Below are positions 17,025 through 25,089 of a stretch of DNA of 64,000 nt, piece by piece; position 1 is the stretch's first letter; each line of letters starts with the position of its first letter. The notes under the pieces were generated by a model. The model searched no databases. It was not told the DNA's origin and was given only the letters and a program-made list of their open reading frames with translations. This DNA comes from Saccharopolyspora rosea (GTDB taxonomy: Bacteria; Actinomycetota; Actinomycetes; Mycobacteriales; Pseudonocardiaceae), in assembly GCF_025643595.1 (NCBI RefSeq), contig NZ_CP102826.1:5580001-5644000 (forward strand), written 5' to 3'. Made by a program: the position numbers and the translations under genes.

Positions 17025-18386
17025 TCACGGAGCGGGCCGCCACCCGTCGACTCCCCCCGGAACCGGAGCATCGGGGTCGTACGGAGTCCGCGTGAAGATG
17101 AACGTGTTCAGATCGAGGTGGGTCGGGGTGCCGTCGGAACTGCGACCGATGCGCAGCACCTCACCCGCGTAGTAGCCGTCGAGTCCGATCCAGGTGCCGT
17201 CCGAGTTCGGCCTGAATCGTGAGGCACGTCCCCTCCCCTGCCACGGGAACAGGTCGAGCAACCCGTCGGGAAGGATCCGCAGAACGTAAGGGGTCGGGCC
17301 CCAGTACCACTGTCCGGTCAACGGCAGCAGGTCCATGTCCACGTCGTTTCGCGGCGTCCACGGCTCCGGGATCCGCGGTTCGCGCTCCCGGAGGATGTCC
17401 AGGAGATCCGTCGTGAACGCCGAGGACACTCCGGCGGTCGTGTTCGCCATGAAGATCACGCCGGTGTGGTCGGCAGGGTCGGCCCACACAGTGGCCAGGA
17501 AACCCGGCATGGAGCCGCTGTGCCCGGCCAGTCGTCGGCGTCGGTGCCGGACCAGCTGGATCCCGAGCCCGTAGCCCATTTTCCACTCGTCTCCGTCGTC
17601 CACTCCGCCCGGAACGCGCATCTCGGCGACCGTGTCCGGACGCAGCACGTCGCCGGTGTCCCCGCCGACGAACCTCACCCACCGGGCCATGTCGTCGAAG
17701 GTCGACCAGAGCTGACCGGCCGGAGCCATCGCCCGCGCGTCTTCCGCCGGCTCGGGCAGCACGACGTCGGCCCACGGGTGCACGGCGAAACCTTCGGCGT
17801 GCGGGGCTACCGGACTCACCGTGGTCCGCCGCATCCCGAGCGGTTCGAGTACCTCCCGCTGCAGCACCTGGTGCCACGGTGCGCCACGCAGCCGCGACAC
17901 GAGTTCACCCAGCACGCCGAAGCCGGTATTGGAGTAGTGGAACGAATGGCGGGCACCGGGACGCACTGCGCGGCCGTCGATTTTGGACACGAAATCGTCC
18001 GCGGCCTCGCCCGGGGTGCGCTCCCACCAAGCCCCGTCGGGCTCGGCGCTCAAGCCACTGGAATGCGAAAGGATCTCGCCGATGTTGCGCTTGCCGATGC
18101 TCGTGCCCGGCACGTGATCGTCGAGCGGGTCCGCGAGATCGATGCGCCCCTCGTCTCGGAGCCGCATCACCAGCACGGCGACGAGGCTTTTGGTGATCGA
18201 TCCGATCCGGTACTGGGTGTCCGTCGTGGCTGGCTGACCGGCGACCTGACCACGGCTGTCGACCCAGATCGTCTCGCCGTCCCGGACCAGGCCGGCGATC
18301 AGCGAGGGCACGCGGTTGTCGTGTTGTTCCACCGCCAAACGCCGCAACAAGGCGCGTTGGGTGGAGGGCAGCAGGCTCGTCGACAT
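17025..18386 (-). CDS. serine hydrolase, beta-lactamase class C / D-Ala-D-Ala carboxypeptidase-like
   Basis: A 453-residue protein of the penicillin-binding (beta-lactamase-like) hydrolase clan. The nucleophile SxxK is in RIGSITKSLVA (about residue 67) and the YxN motif is YSNTGFG (about 163). HSGSMPGF occupies the place of the KTG box, as in esterase-like members. A C-terminal beta-rich extension of about 120 residues follows. There is no clear signal peptide, so it is probably an intracellular esterase or peptidase rather than a resistance enzyme. The start MSTSLLPS was chosen over an upstream in-frame start. Confidence 0.82.
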   Translation of the reverse strand: MSTSLLPSTQRALLRRLAVEQHDNRVPSLIAGLVRDGETIWVDSRGQVAGQPATTDTQYRIGSITKSLVAVLVMRLRDEGRIDLADPLDDHVPGTSIGKRNIGEILSHSSGLSAEPDGAWWERTPGEAADDFVSKIDGRAVRPGARHSFHYSNTGFGVLGELVSRLRGAPWHQVLQREVLEPLGMRRTTVSPVAPHAEGFAVHPWADVVLPEPAEDARAMAPAGQLWSTFDDMARWVRFVGGDTGDVLRPDTVAEMRVPGGVDDGDEWKMGYGLGIQLVRHRRRRLAGHSGSMPGFLATVWADPADHTGVIFMANTTAGVSSAFTTDLLDILREREPRIPEPWTPRNDVDMDLLPLTGQWYWGPTPYVLRILPDGLLDLFPWQGRGRASRFRPNSDGTWIGLDGYYAGEVLRIGRSSDGTPTHLDLNTFIFTRTPYDPDAPVPGGVDGWRPAP

Positions 18387-18461
18387 GTGCCCATCTTGCA
18401 CGGGCGGCTTCCACCACGACGAACTCAGCGAACACTCAGCCGGCCTTGGCAAAATGCCGAT

Positions 18462-19409
18462 GTGAGAGACCGAGTCGACGTTCGCGGCGTTGTGAGTTTC
18501 GTCGCCATCGCGTATGCCCCCGCCTGGCTGTTGACGCTACCGCTCTGGTTGACCGGCGAAGGGTTGTCGTGGACGTGGGCGCCGGTGGTGCTGGTGCTGA
18601 TGATGTTCATGCCCGCGGTTGCCGCGCTGGTGGTCAACAAGTGGATCAGCCCGCAGCCCAAACCGTTGCGCAGCGTCGGGCTCACCAACCCCGGTGGGAT
18701 CAAGAAGTGGTGGCGCTACGCCCTCCTCGCCTGGCTGGGACCACCGCTGGTCATGACGTTCGCGCTCTTCGTGGGATACCTGCTGGGCGTCTACCACGCG
18801 GATTGGTCGGGGTTTTCGGGCCTGGTCCAGCAAACCCAGTCAACGGTGGTGGGTTCGGCACCGAAAACCCCGCCGACGACGCTCGCCCTCACCCAGATCG
18901 CCCAGATCTTCCTCCTGGGATGGCTGAACGTGATCCCGGGGCTGGGCGAGGAGCTCGGCTGGCGCGGATACCTCGCACCGGCCCTGCTGCCGCTCGGACA
19001 GCCCGGCGCGTTCCTCACGACCGGGGTGCTGTGGGGGCTGTGGCACGCTCCCGTGCTCGTCCTCGGCTACAACTACCCGACCGTGCCCGCCGTCGTGGCC
19101 TTCATCATGATGATGTGCTTCTGCACCCTGGTCGGCGTGCTGCTCGCGTGGCTCAGGCTGGCGTCGAGGAGTGTGTGGCCCGCGGCGATCGCGCACGGCT
19201 TCCTCAACGCGGCGGCAGGGCTTTCCGTGGTGTTCAGCGCAGCCGGCCACCCGGTCGACAACACGTCGGTCGGCTTGCTGGGGTGGAGCGGGTGGATCGT
19301 GCTCGCGGTGTTGATCCTGGTCCTCGTCATGCTCGGGAAGCTCCCGGTCGAGTTACCGGTCGAAAAGCACGGGATTTCGCGCGGCGTGCGACGTCTCAGC
19401 CGGCGGTGA
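18462..19409 (+). CDS. CPBP family intramembrane metalloprotease
   Basis: A 315-residue membrane protein with about eight helices. The CAAX-protease-like (CPBP/Abi) motifs are intact: EELGWRGYL, then LWHAPV and the late helix IAHGFLNAA, supplying the Glu and His residues of the zinc site. No CAAX substrate exists in bacteria; relatives function in peptide maturation or immunity. The GTG start is inferred (VRDRVDVRG); no good ribosome site is present, so translation may be leaderless. A TTA codon lies at 19353-19355. The TGA stop is also the first three bases of a half-element. Confidence 0.82.
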   Translation: MRDRVDVRGVVSFVAIAYAPAWLLTLPLWLTGEGLSWTWAPVVLVLMMFMPAVAALVVNKWISPQPKPLRSVGLTNPGGIKKWWRYALLAWLGPPLVMTFALFVGYLLGVYHADWSGFSGLVQQTQSTVVGSAPKTPPTTLALTQIAQIFLLGWLNVIPGLGEELGWRGYLAPALLPLGQPGAFLTTGVLWGLWHAPVLVLGYNYPTVPAVVAFIMMMCFCTLVGVLLAWLRLASRSVWPAAIAHGFLNAAAGLSVVFSAAGHPVDNTSVGLLGWSGWIVLAVLILVLVMLGKLPVELPVEKHGISRGVRRLSRR

Positions 19410-19428
19410 CAGGAAAGTTCCCTTGCTC
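19407..19428 (+). repeat. half-element overlapping the CPBP stop codon
   Basis: Right-arm half (TGACAGGAAAGTTCCCTTG then CTC). The stop TGA of the preceding gene is part of it. Confidence 0.8.
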
Positions 19429-19465
19429 GCGGCCACCGGTCCTGCGGTGTCCGGGAGGTGAGCGC

Positions 19466-19506
19466 GAGCAAGGGAACTTTTCTCCGACAGAAAGGTTCCC
19501 CTGCAC
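19466..19506. repeat. shortened palindromic element (41 bp)
   Basis: Arms GAGCAAGGGAACTTTTCT and AGAAAGGTTCCCCTGCAC remain, but the CACATGTG centre has been deleted. It is one of three family members between the convergent CPBP and PBP genes. Confidence 0.75.
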
Positions 19507-19532
19507 CACCCAGCAGTCGGGCGGGAAATGCG

Positions 19533-19580
19533 AAAGAAGGGAACCTTCCTGCCACGAGTGACAGGAAGGTTCCCTTGCTC
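19533..19580. repeat. 48-bp palindromic element, near the PBP stop
   Basis: AAGGGAACCTTCCTGCCAC, centre CACGAGTG, then ACAGGAAGGTTCCCTTGCT. It ends 15 bp from the stop of the leftward PBP gene. Confidence 0.85.
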
Positions 19581-19594
19581 TCTCCGCCCCGGCG

Positions 19595-21706
19595 CTACGG
19601 GCCGGGCGTCCCTGGCAACGGCAGGACCGGAAGCCCTTCGTGGATCTTGTTCATCGCGTCGTACCAGGTGCGCGCGGGGACCTTGCCGCCGTAGATGGTG
19701 CCGCCGTTCTTGCCGCACAGGACCGGCGGCGCGTCGCTTCCGCTGTCGCAGATGCCCTGCGGGCTGTTGCCGTCGGCGTAGGTGAGCACCGCGCCGGACA
19801 CCTGCGGGGTGGCGGCGAGGAACGCTGCCGACTTGTGCTCCTGGGTCGTACCGGTCTTGCCGATGATCGGTCGCGTCCAGCCGGCGGCCTGCGCCGCGAC
19901 CCGGGAGGTGCCGTCGGTGGCGTCCTTGCTGAGGCCCTGGGCGAGTTCGGCGGCGACCTGGGGTGGAATGGCCTGCTCGCAGGGCGCGTCGGCGAGCTTG
20001 ACCGGGTTGCCGTGCCGGTCCTTGATCTCTTCGATCGGCGTCGGCGGGCAGTACACGCCGCCGCTCATGATCGTCGCGCCGACGTTGGACAGCTCCAGCA
20101 CGCTCGTTGGCGTGTAGCCGAGCGTGAACGCCCCGCGGTTGCCCTTCTTGATCGACTCGGCCTGCGACGGCCCGTTCGACCCGTCGGACTTGAGGGTCTG
20201 GCCGCGGGAGTTGACGCCGTTCATGCCCACGCGCAGCCCCATGCGCGAGGCCATGTCGACGGCGTTGTTGAGTCCGACCTTCTCCTCCAACGCGATGAAC
20301 GCGGTGTTCGGCGACGTGGCCAGCGCCATCTGCAGGGTGCGCGGGCCGGGTGCGACGCCTTGGGCATTGCTGACGGTGTAGGGCGCGTTCCCGTTCTTGT
20401 AGACGTGGGAGGTGTAGGTCGGTGGCACGTCGACCGTGTCGTAGACGCTCATGCCCTGTTGGATGGCCGCGGCCGCGGTGAAGATCTTGTAGATCGATCC
20501 CGCGCCGAACGGCTGCACCTTGCTGACGATGTCGTAAGCGGTCTGGCCCTTGCTGGCGTCGTTGCCGTAGTCGCGGTTGGCGACGAGCGCCCGCACCTTG
20601 TGCTTGTCCTGACCGGGTGCGACGACGGCCATGGCGTTGGCGATGCCGTCGGTCTGGGTCGGCACGGCCGCTTCGGCCGCGGCCTTGGCCGCGTCGGTCG
20701 ACTTGCGGTCGAGCGTGGTGCGGATGGTGTAGCCGCCGGTCTTCAGCTTGTTGCTGTCGATGCCGAGGCGGTCGAGGTAGTCGACGAGGTAGGTGCAGAA
20801 GAAGCCGTCCGCCGTGCCGTCGCCGACTCCGACGCAGCCATTCGGGGGCCTGCCGAGAGGCGAGAGCACCCCGAGCGGCTCCTTCTTCGCCGCCTCGGCG
20901 TCTTCCTTGGTGATGCGGATGTTGTTGTGCGGGTCGGCCATCAGGTCGATGACGAGGTTGCGCCGTTTGAGGGCGTCCTCCGGGTTGCTGTTGGGGTTCA
21001 GCGAACCCGGCTGGTTGACGACCGCGGCCAGCAGCGCTGCCTGCGAGATGGACAGCTTGTCCGCCGTGGTGCCGAAGTAGGTCTGCGCGGCCGCTCCGAC
21101 GCCGAAGGTCTGGTTCCCGAAGGGCACCACGTTCAGGTACCCGGTGAGGATTTCCTCCTTCGACATGGTGCGTTCGAGCTCGACGGCGATCTTGGCTTCG
21201 CGCAGCTTCCGCGCGACCGAGGTCTCCTTGGCCTTCTCGGCCTCCATCTCGTTCTTCGCCGCGACGTGCACGAGGTAGTTCTTCACGTACTGCTGGGTGA
21301 TCGTGGACGCACCCTGGGCAGTTCCCCCGCTGCTGATGTTGGTGGCCAGGGCGCGCACCATGCCGTGCCAGTCGACTCCGCCGTGGTCCCAGAACCGCTT
21401 GTCCTCGACGGCCGTGATCGCGGCCTTCATGGTGTCGGAGATCTGCCCCGGAGGCGTCTCGACCCGGTAGTCCTTGAAGAAGTACGCGATGGGTGCGCCG
21501 TCCTTGTCCGTGACGGTGGACACCTGCGGCATGTCACGCCGCGCCAACGAGCCCGACATCCTGGACATGGCGTCGGTCGTCTGGTTGACCATGGCCCCGG
21601 CTCCGGTGGCCATCGGCAGCATCAGACATGCCACCAGAACCCCCGCCAGGACGCACAGCCCGAACATTCTCAACAGCACGCCGCTGCGCACGCCTGCCCC
21701 AATCAT
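19595..21706 (-). CDS. class A penicillin-binding protein (glycosyltransferase/transpeptidase)
   Basis: A 703-residue peptidoglycan synthase anchored by one N-terminal helix (about residues 8-32). The GT51 domain shows AVEDKRFWDHGGVDW (catalytic Glu near residue 95) and GASTITQQYVKN. The transpeptidase domain has SxxK in GAGSIYKIF (about 402), SPN in ATSPNTAF and KTGTT near residue 616. The usual PGS before SxxK is replaced by GAGS. It polymerises and cross-links cell wall outside the membrane. Start MIGAGVRSG preferred; a TTG 60 bp upstream is possible. It is divergent from the small gene at 21989. Confidence 0.92.
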   Translation of the reverse strand: MIGAGVRSGVLLRMFGLCVLAGVLVACLMLPMATGAGAMVNQTTDAMSRMSGSLARRDMPQVSTVTDKDGAPIAYFFKDYRVETPPGQISDTMKAAITAVEDKRFWDHGGVDWHGMVRALATNISSGGTAQGASTITQQYVKNYLVHVAAKNEMEAEKAKETSVARKLREAKIAVELERTMSKEEILTGYLNVVPFGNQTFGVGAAAQTYFGTTADKLSISQAALLAAVVNQPGSLNPNSNPEDALKRRNLVIDLMADPHNNIRITKEDAEAAKKEPLGVLSPLGRPPNGCVGVGDGTADGFFCTYLVDYLDRLGIDSNKLKTGGYTIRTTLDRKSTDAAKAAAEAAVPTQTDGIANAMAVVAPGQDKHKVRALVANRDYGNDASKGQTAYDIVSKVQPFGAGSIYKIFTAAAAIQQGMSVYDTVDVPPTYTSHVYKNGNAPYTVSNAQGVAPGPRTLQMALATSPNTAFIALEEKVGLNNAVDMASRMGLRVGMNGVNSRGQTLKSDGSNGPSQAESIKKGNRGAFTLGYTPTSVLELSNVGATIMSGGVYCPPTPIEEIKDRHGNPVKLADAPCEQAIPPQVAAELAQGLSKDATDGTSRVAAQAAGWTRPIIGKTGTTQEHKSAAFLAATPQVSGAVLTYADGNSPQGICDSGSDAPPVLCGKNGGTIYGGKVPARTWYDAMNKIHEGLPVLPLPGTPGP

Positions 21707-21988
21707 CAACCGCCAACGTGACCTGACCACCGGTCGCGGGCCGCGGTGCCCTCCCAGCAACCGCAACAGCGGTCGTTGCGACCCGCCGCAGAGCTTCCGG
21801 TCGGCGCGGGAGCGCCGACACCTGCTTCGCTTTCTGCTGTCAGTAGATTCGTTGATATCACACCGGGCGATCCGTCCCGCATTGAGCCGTTCGGCCGATC
21901 CTGGTTCCGATCGACCGGAAAGCGGTCTCGGCGCCGTCTCCGATCACTACACTCGATGATCACCGGCTCCGATCGATGCGGAGGGAAA

Positions 21989-22369
21989 ATGACCGACCCG
22001 TTCCTGGACTCGCTGGCGACCGCGCTCGCTGGTCAGCTCGCCACCGCGTTGGGCACCGCGGGCAAGCAGGCGGTGTCGAAGGTCAGGGAGCTGGTGCGGC
22101 GCCGTTCACAGCGGGACCCGGAGACCGTGGCGGCGTTGGAGGCCGCGGAACAGCCGTCGGCCGGCCCGGAGCAGGTCACGGCGCTGGCCGAACGACTCGA
22201 CCGCGCCTGCGCGGAGGATCCGGAATTCGCCGAGCAGCTGCGCGCCGAGGGTGCTTCGGTGCACCGAATGATTTCAGCCAGCGGAAACGCAGTGGTCAAT
22301 GAGAACCACGGCAACGTCGACAAACTGATCCAGGCGCGCGAAATCCACGGCGGGATCACGTTCAACTAG
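21989..22369 (+). CDS. small protein of unknown function with a C-terminal QAREIHGG motif
   Basis: A 126-residue protein. The N-terminus is moderately hydrophobic and helical (FLDSLATALAGQLATALG), the middle acidic and helical, and the end NENHGNVDKLIQAREIHGG resembles the glycine/asparagine-rich tail seen on many actinobacterial proteins tied to NTP-dependent conflict or signalling systems. No partner NTPase adjoins it. A GGAGGG ribosome site precedes the ATG. It is divergent from the PBP gene by 282 bp. The function cannot be assigned. Confidence 0.72.
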   Translation: MTDPFLDSLATALAGQLATALGTAGKQAVSKVRELVRRRSQRDPETVAALEAAEQPSAGPEQVTALAERLDRACAEDPEFAEQLRAEGASVHRMISASGNAVVNENHGNVDKLIQAREIHGGITFN

Positions 22370-22381
22370 CCGAGATCCTCG

Positions 22382-22792
22382 TCACCGACCCTGGTCGGTC
22401 TCGTTGAGTTCGGCCAGATAGCGGTTGTACGCCGCGAGCTCGGGATCCTCGTCGTCGCTCACCGGCGGCGCGGGAGGCGGAACGAGCGGGCGCTTGCGTG
22501 CCGACGTGCTCTCCGCGACCTCCTCCGGCTGCGGCTCTTCCGGCGGCTGCTCGCTGGCGGCGGACTGCGCTGGTGCGCGCTGCAGCTCCATGCGCATCAA
22601 CCGGATCCAGAAGAAGATCACGAACGCGCCGAACAACGGCCACTGCAGCGCGTAACCGAGGTTCTGGAAGCTGCCTCCCGCCTCGTGCGCGCGATCCCAC
22701 TGCCACACGGCCAAGAACCCGGTGGCGATCGCGGCCACGACGAACAGCACGTGCAGCAACAGCCATCGCGGGGTCAACAGGCTGCGCAACAC
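22382..22792 (-). CDS. conserved membrane protein, two helices, Pro/Glu-rich tail
   Basis: A 136-residue protein with two hydrophobic helices (LLLHVLFVVAAIATGFLAVW and LFGAFVIFFWIRLM) and a disordered acidic tail. It resembles small actinobacterial membrane proteins often found near cell-envelope genes; no catalytic motif is visible. The GTG start (VLRSLLTPRW) lies seven bases after a good -10 hexamer TAGAAT on this strand, so a leaderless mRNA is likely. The longer frame upstream runs through palindromic elements and is not protein-like. Confidence 0.75.
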   Translation of the reverse strand: MLRSLLTPRWLLLHVLFVVAAIATGFLAVWQWDRAHEAGGSFQNLGYALQWPLFGAFVIFFWIRLMRMELQRAPAQSAASEQPPEEPQPEEVAESTSARKRPLVPPPAPPVSDDEDPELAAYNRYLAELNETDQGR

Positions 22793-22799
22793 GCCACCG

Positions 22800-22805
22800 A
22801 TTCTA
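22800..22805 (-). promoter_or_regulatory. probable -10 hexamer for the small membrane protein
   Basis: TAGAAT on the minus strand, 7 bp before the GTG start, placing the transcription start at or next to the codon. No good -35 is visible. Confidence 0.45.
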
Positions 22806-22903
22806 GCCGCGTCCAGCCACGCTCCCGGCCGCTGCGCCTCCCTCCCGGGATTCGGCGTGTGATCGAACACACGGTGGCCGGGTCGCGCCGGAGGCTCTGG
22901 CTG

Positions 22904-22952
22904 GAGCAAGGGAACTTTTCTGTCAGCGCCCGGCAGAAAGGTTCCCTTCATC
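22904..22952. repeat. palindromic element with altered centre
   Basis: Arms GAGCAAGGGAACTTTTCTG and CAGAAAGGTTCCCTTCATC; the centre TCAGCGCCCGG replaces CACATGTG. The two outer ends belong to different variants (GAGC and GATG types). Confidence 0.8.
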
Positions 22953-22971
22953 ATCAGCCCCTCCTGTCACC

Positions 22972-23019
22972 GAGCAAGGGAGATTTTCTCTCACCTGTGG
23001 CAGGAAGGTTCCCTTCATC
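22972..23019. repeat. 48-bp palindromic element
   Basis: GAGCAAGGGAGATTTTCTCTC, centre CACCTGTGG, CAGGAAGGTTCCCTTCATC. The left arm is decayed. Confidence 0.75.
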
Positions 23020-23029
23020 GAGCCTGGCG

Positions 23030-23051
23030 TGACAGGAAGGTTCCCTTGCTC
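23030..23051 (+). repeat. half-element overlapping the MFS stop codon
   Basis: Right-arm half TGACAGGAAGGTTCCCTTGC then TC. Read leftward, the MFS stop TGA shares its last two bases with the arm (TGAGCAAGGG). Confidence 0.8.
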
Positions 23052-24201
23052 ACTTCCGTCGTGAGCCGCCGGTTGCGGCGAGCGGTGTGCACAGCAGGAC
23101 GAGCGTGGCGGCTGCGGCGAAGGTGGTGGAGTAGTCGGCAGTGGTGAGCAGCAGACCGAAGCCCGCGGAGCCGAGGCCGTTGCCCGCGTCGTAGGCGATG
23201 TTCCAGGCGGTGCTGGCCGGGCCGGAGGCGGTGCGTTCGAACATCACGACGAGGGTGACGTTCTGGACCGCGCCGAAGCCCGCGCCGAAGAGCAGGGCGC
23301 CCGTCACCGCGAGCGAGGCCGGGCCTGGGGTGGCGAGGGCGAGAAGGGCCGGACCGGCCGTGCCGAGCACGGCGCCGGGGACCAGCACGTGGCGCGGGCC
23401 GAGGCGGTCGGTCAGGTGGCCTGCCGACCAGCGGCCGAGAGTTGTGGCCAGACCGAACGCCATGAGGGCGAGGGGTGCTGCGGCTCCGTCGACCGCGAGC
23501 GGGAGGAACGCGATGAGGCCGCCCGCCGCGGTCGCCACCGAGAGCATCACCGCCCAGGGGGCGAACAGGGCCCGGGGGAAGGCGGGCGAGGTCGTCGTCG
23601 GGTCGTGGACGGGCCGGACCGGTGCGATGCCGAGGACCGCGGTGGTCGCGGCGAGCGGGATGATGCCGGCGAACCAGAACAGCGCCGGGAAGCCGATGGT
23701 CTGCGTCAGCCAGACACCGACGGGGAGCAGGACGACGTTGGGCAGGCCGACGGACAGGCCGTACAGGCCCGCGGCTCGGCCCCGCAGCCGGGGCGGGACG
23801 AGTTCGGCGACCATGGCGCCGCCGGCGACGGTGAGGAGCCCGAACCCGATGCCGCGCAGCCCCGATGTGCCGAGCAGCACGGCCATGTCCCGGGAGAAGG
23901 CGTACAGCGGGGTCGGGGCGCCGATCAGCGCGGTGCCGAGACCGAGCGCCAGGCGGTGGTCGATGCGCCGCAGCAGCCACGGCATGCCGAGCTGGGTGAG
24001 CACGGTGACCAGCATGAACACGCCGTTGGTCGCGCCCGCGGCGAGCTCGCCCGCGCCGCCGCGCACGGCCCACAGCGGGACCACGGGCAGCAGGAGGACG
24101 TAGCCGCCGAAACCTCCGAGGGTCGCCACCAGCAGGAGCAGGAACGAGCGGCTGCGTAACGCGGTCGTGTTCTCGATGCGGGGTTCGGCGCAGGTCTTCA
24201 C
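23050..24201 (-). CDS. MFS transporter
   Basis: A 383-residue, roughly 12-helix major facilitator protein (LLLLVATLGGFGGYVLLLPV in helix 1; RGIGFGLLTVAGGAMVAELV around helix 4). The arrangement suggests a drug or metabolite exporter of the YfcJ/arabinose-efflux type; the substrate is unknown. The start is uncertain: GTG at 24201 is the best in-frame choice, but there is no ribosome site. It lies downstream of the DUF6319-like gene on the same strand, 53 bp away. Confidence 0.8.
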   Translation of the reverse strand: MKTCAEPRIENTTALRSRSFLLLLVATLGGFGGYVLLLPVVPLWAVRGGAGELAAGATNGVFMLVTVLTQLGMPWLLRRIDHRLALGLGTALIGAPTPLYAFSRDMAVLLGTSGLRGIGFGLLTVAGGAMVAELVPPRLRGRAAGLYGLSVGLPNVVLLPVGVWLTQTIGFPALFWFAGIIPLAATTAVLGIAPVRPVHDPTTTSPAFPRALFAPWAVMLSVATAAGGLIAFLPLAVDGAAAPLALMAFGLATTLGRWSAGHLTDRLGPRHVLVPGAVLGTAGPALLALATPGPASLAVTGALLFGAGFGAVQNVTLVVMFERTASGPASTAWNIAYDAGNGLGSAGFGLLLTTADYSTTFAAAATLVLLCTPLAATGGSRRK

Positions 24202-24254
24202 GAGTTGTTCATATGCGTCCCGCCCGCGCGGTGTCCAACTCGTCCTGCGTCGTC

Positions 24255-24971
24255 TCAGTCGAGTTCGTCGAGCATCCGCTGGGCGGCGGCGAGTTCCTCG
24301 CGGAGCCGTTCCACGCGCTCCCGCTGCTGTTCGCGGGCAGCCTGGATCAGCGGCTCGACGGCCGCGGCCACGTCGTCGTGCAGGGCCTTCGCCGCCTGCG
24401 CGACGGCGGATGCGGCGACCTGCGTGGGGCGCACCACTCGTTTCTTGCCGGTGGTGACCTCGACGCTCCACTGCCCGTCCTGGTCGGCGGTCACGGTGAC
24501 CGTCGCTCCGGTGGGCTGTCGGGGCCGGCGCCGGGTGGTACCGCTGGACGCCGTGGACTTCGCCGCCGGGGTGGTGGCCTTCGCCGAGCCCGCCGACGAC
24601 TTGGCCGGAGCGGGCGGCGGAGCGGGTTTCCGCTCCGCCTGCCCCGCGGTGCTCTGCTTGGCCGGGGCCGCTGGTGCGGGCCGGGTGGGCGCGGCGGCCG
24701 GGGCGGACGGTTTGGCCTTCTCCGGCTTCTTGCGGGGTGGTTTGGTCAGCGTCACCTCGCCGGCGGAGAACGACAGCACGTCCTTCGAACCCGCCGGGCG
24801 GACCTGGATGAAGTCTCCCTCGGCGGGCTCCCCGAGCGCGATCACCTTGCCGGACCGGCCTTCGGGCACGCCCACGGCGGACGCGGTGAACCACACCGTC
24901 GGGGTGGTGCCTGCGGCCAGCTCCGCTCGAATGCCGTCCAGTTGTTCGGAAGACAGCGCGGCCTTGGACAT
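24255..24971 (-). CDS. DUF6319-like protein, Lys/Ala/Pro-rich linker
   Basis: A 238-residue protein in three parts: an N-terminal region with VWFTASAVGVPEGRSGKVIA, a low-complexity Ala/Pro/Lys linker (about residues 90-155), and a C-terminal basic region ending in a coiled coil (about residues 190-238, rich in Arg/Glu/Leu). This looks like the actinobacterial family called DUF6319. Nucleic-acid binding is possible from the basic linker but unproven. GAGGGG lies about 8 bp before the ATG. Confidence 0.7.
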   Translation of the reverse strand: MSKAALSSEQLDGIRAELAAGTTPTVWFTASAVGVPEGRSGKVIALGEPAEGDFIQVRPAGSKDVLSFSAGEVTLTKPPRKKPEKAKPSAPAAAPTRPAPAAPAKQSTAGQAERKPAPPPAPAKSSAGSAKATTPAAKSTASSGTTRRRPRQPTGATVTVTADQDGQWSVEVTTGKKRVVRPTQVAASAVAQAAKALHDDVAAAVEPLIQAAREQQRERVERLREELAAAQRMLDELD

Positions 24972-25089
24972 GTGGCACACCCCTCGTGCGCGGGCGGGCC
25001 CCGGTCGTCCGGACGGTGGCGTCGGGATCACGGCGGCCGGGGCTGGTCTGCAGTGACACCCCGACTATATCGAACGCTCGTGCGAAGGT

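Noticed and set aside
17466-18461. Long upstream extension of the CPBP protease frame
   Set aside because: It is antisense to the serine hydrolase; the membrane protein sequence starts only after about 18462.
19640-21721. 693-codon rightward open frame opposite the class A PBP
   Set aside because: The PBP on the other strand has all catalytic motifs; this frame has none and shows shadow composition.
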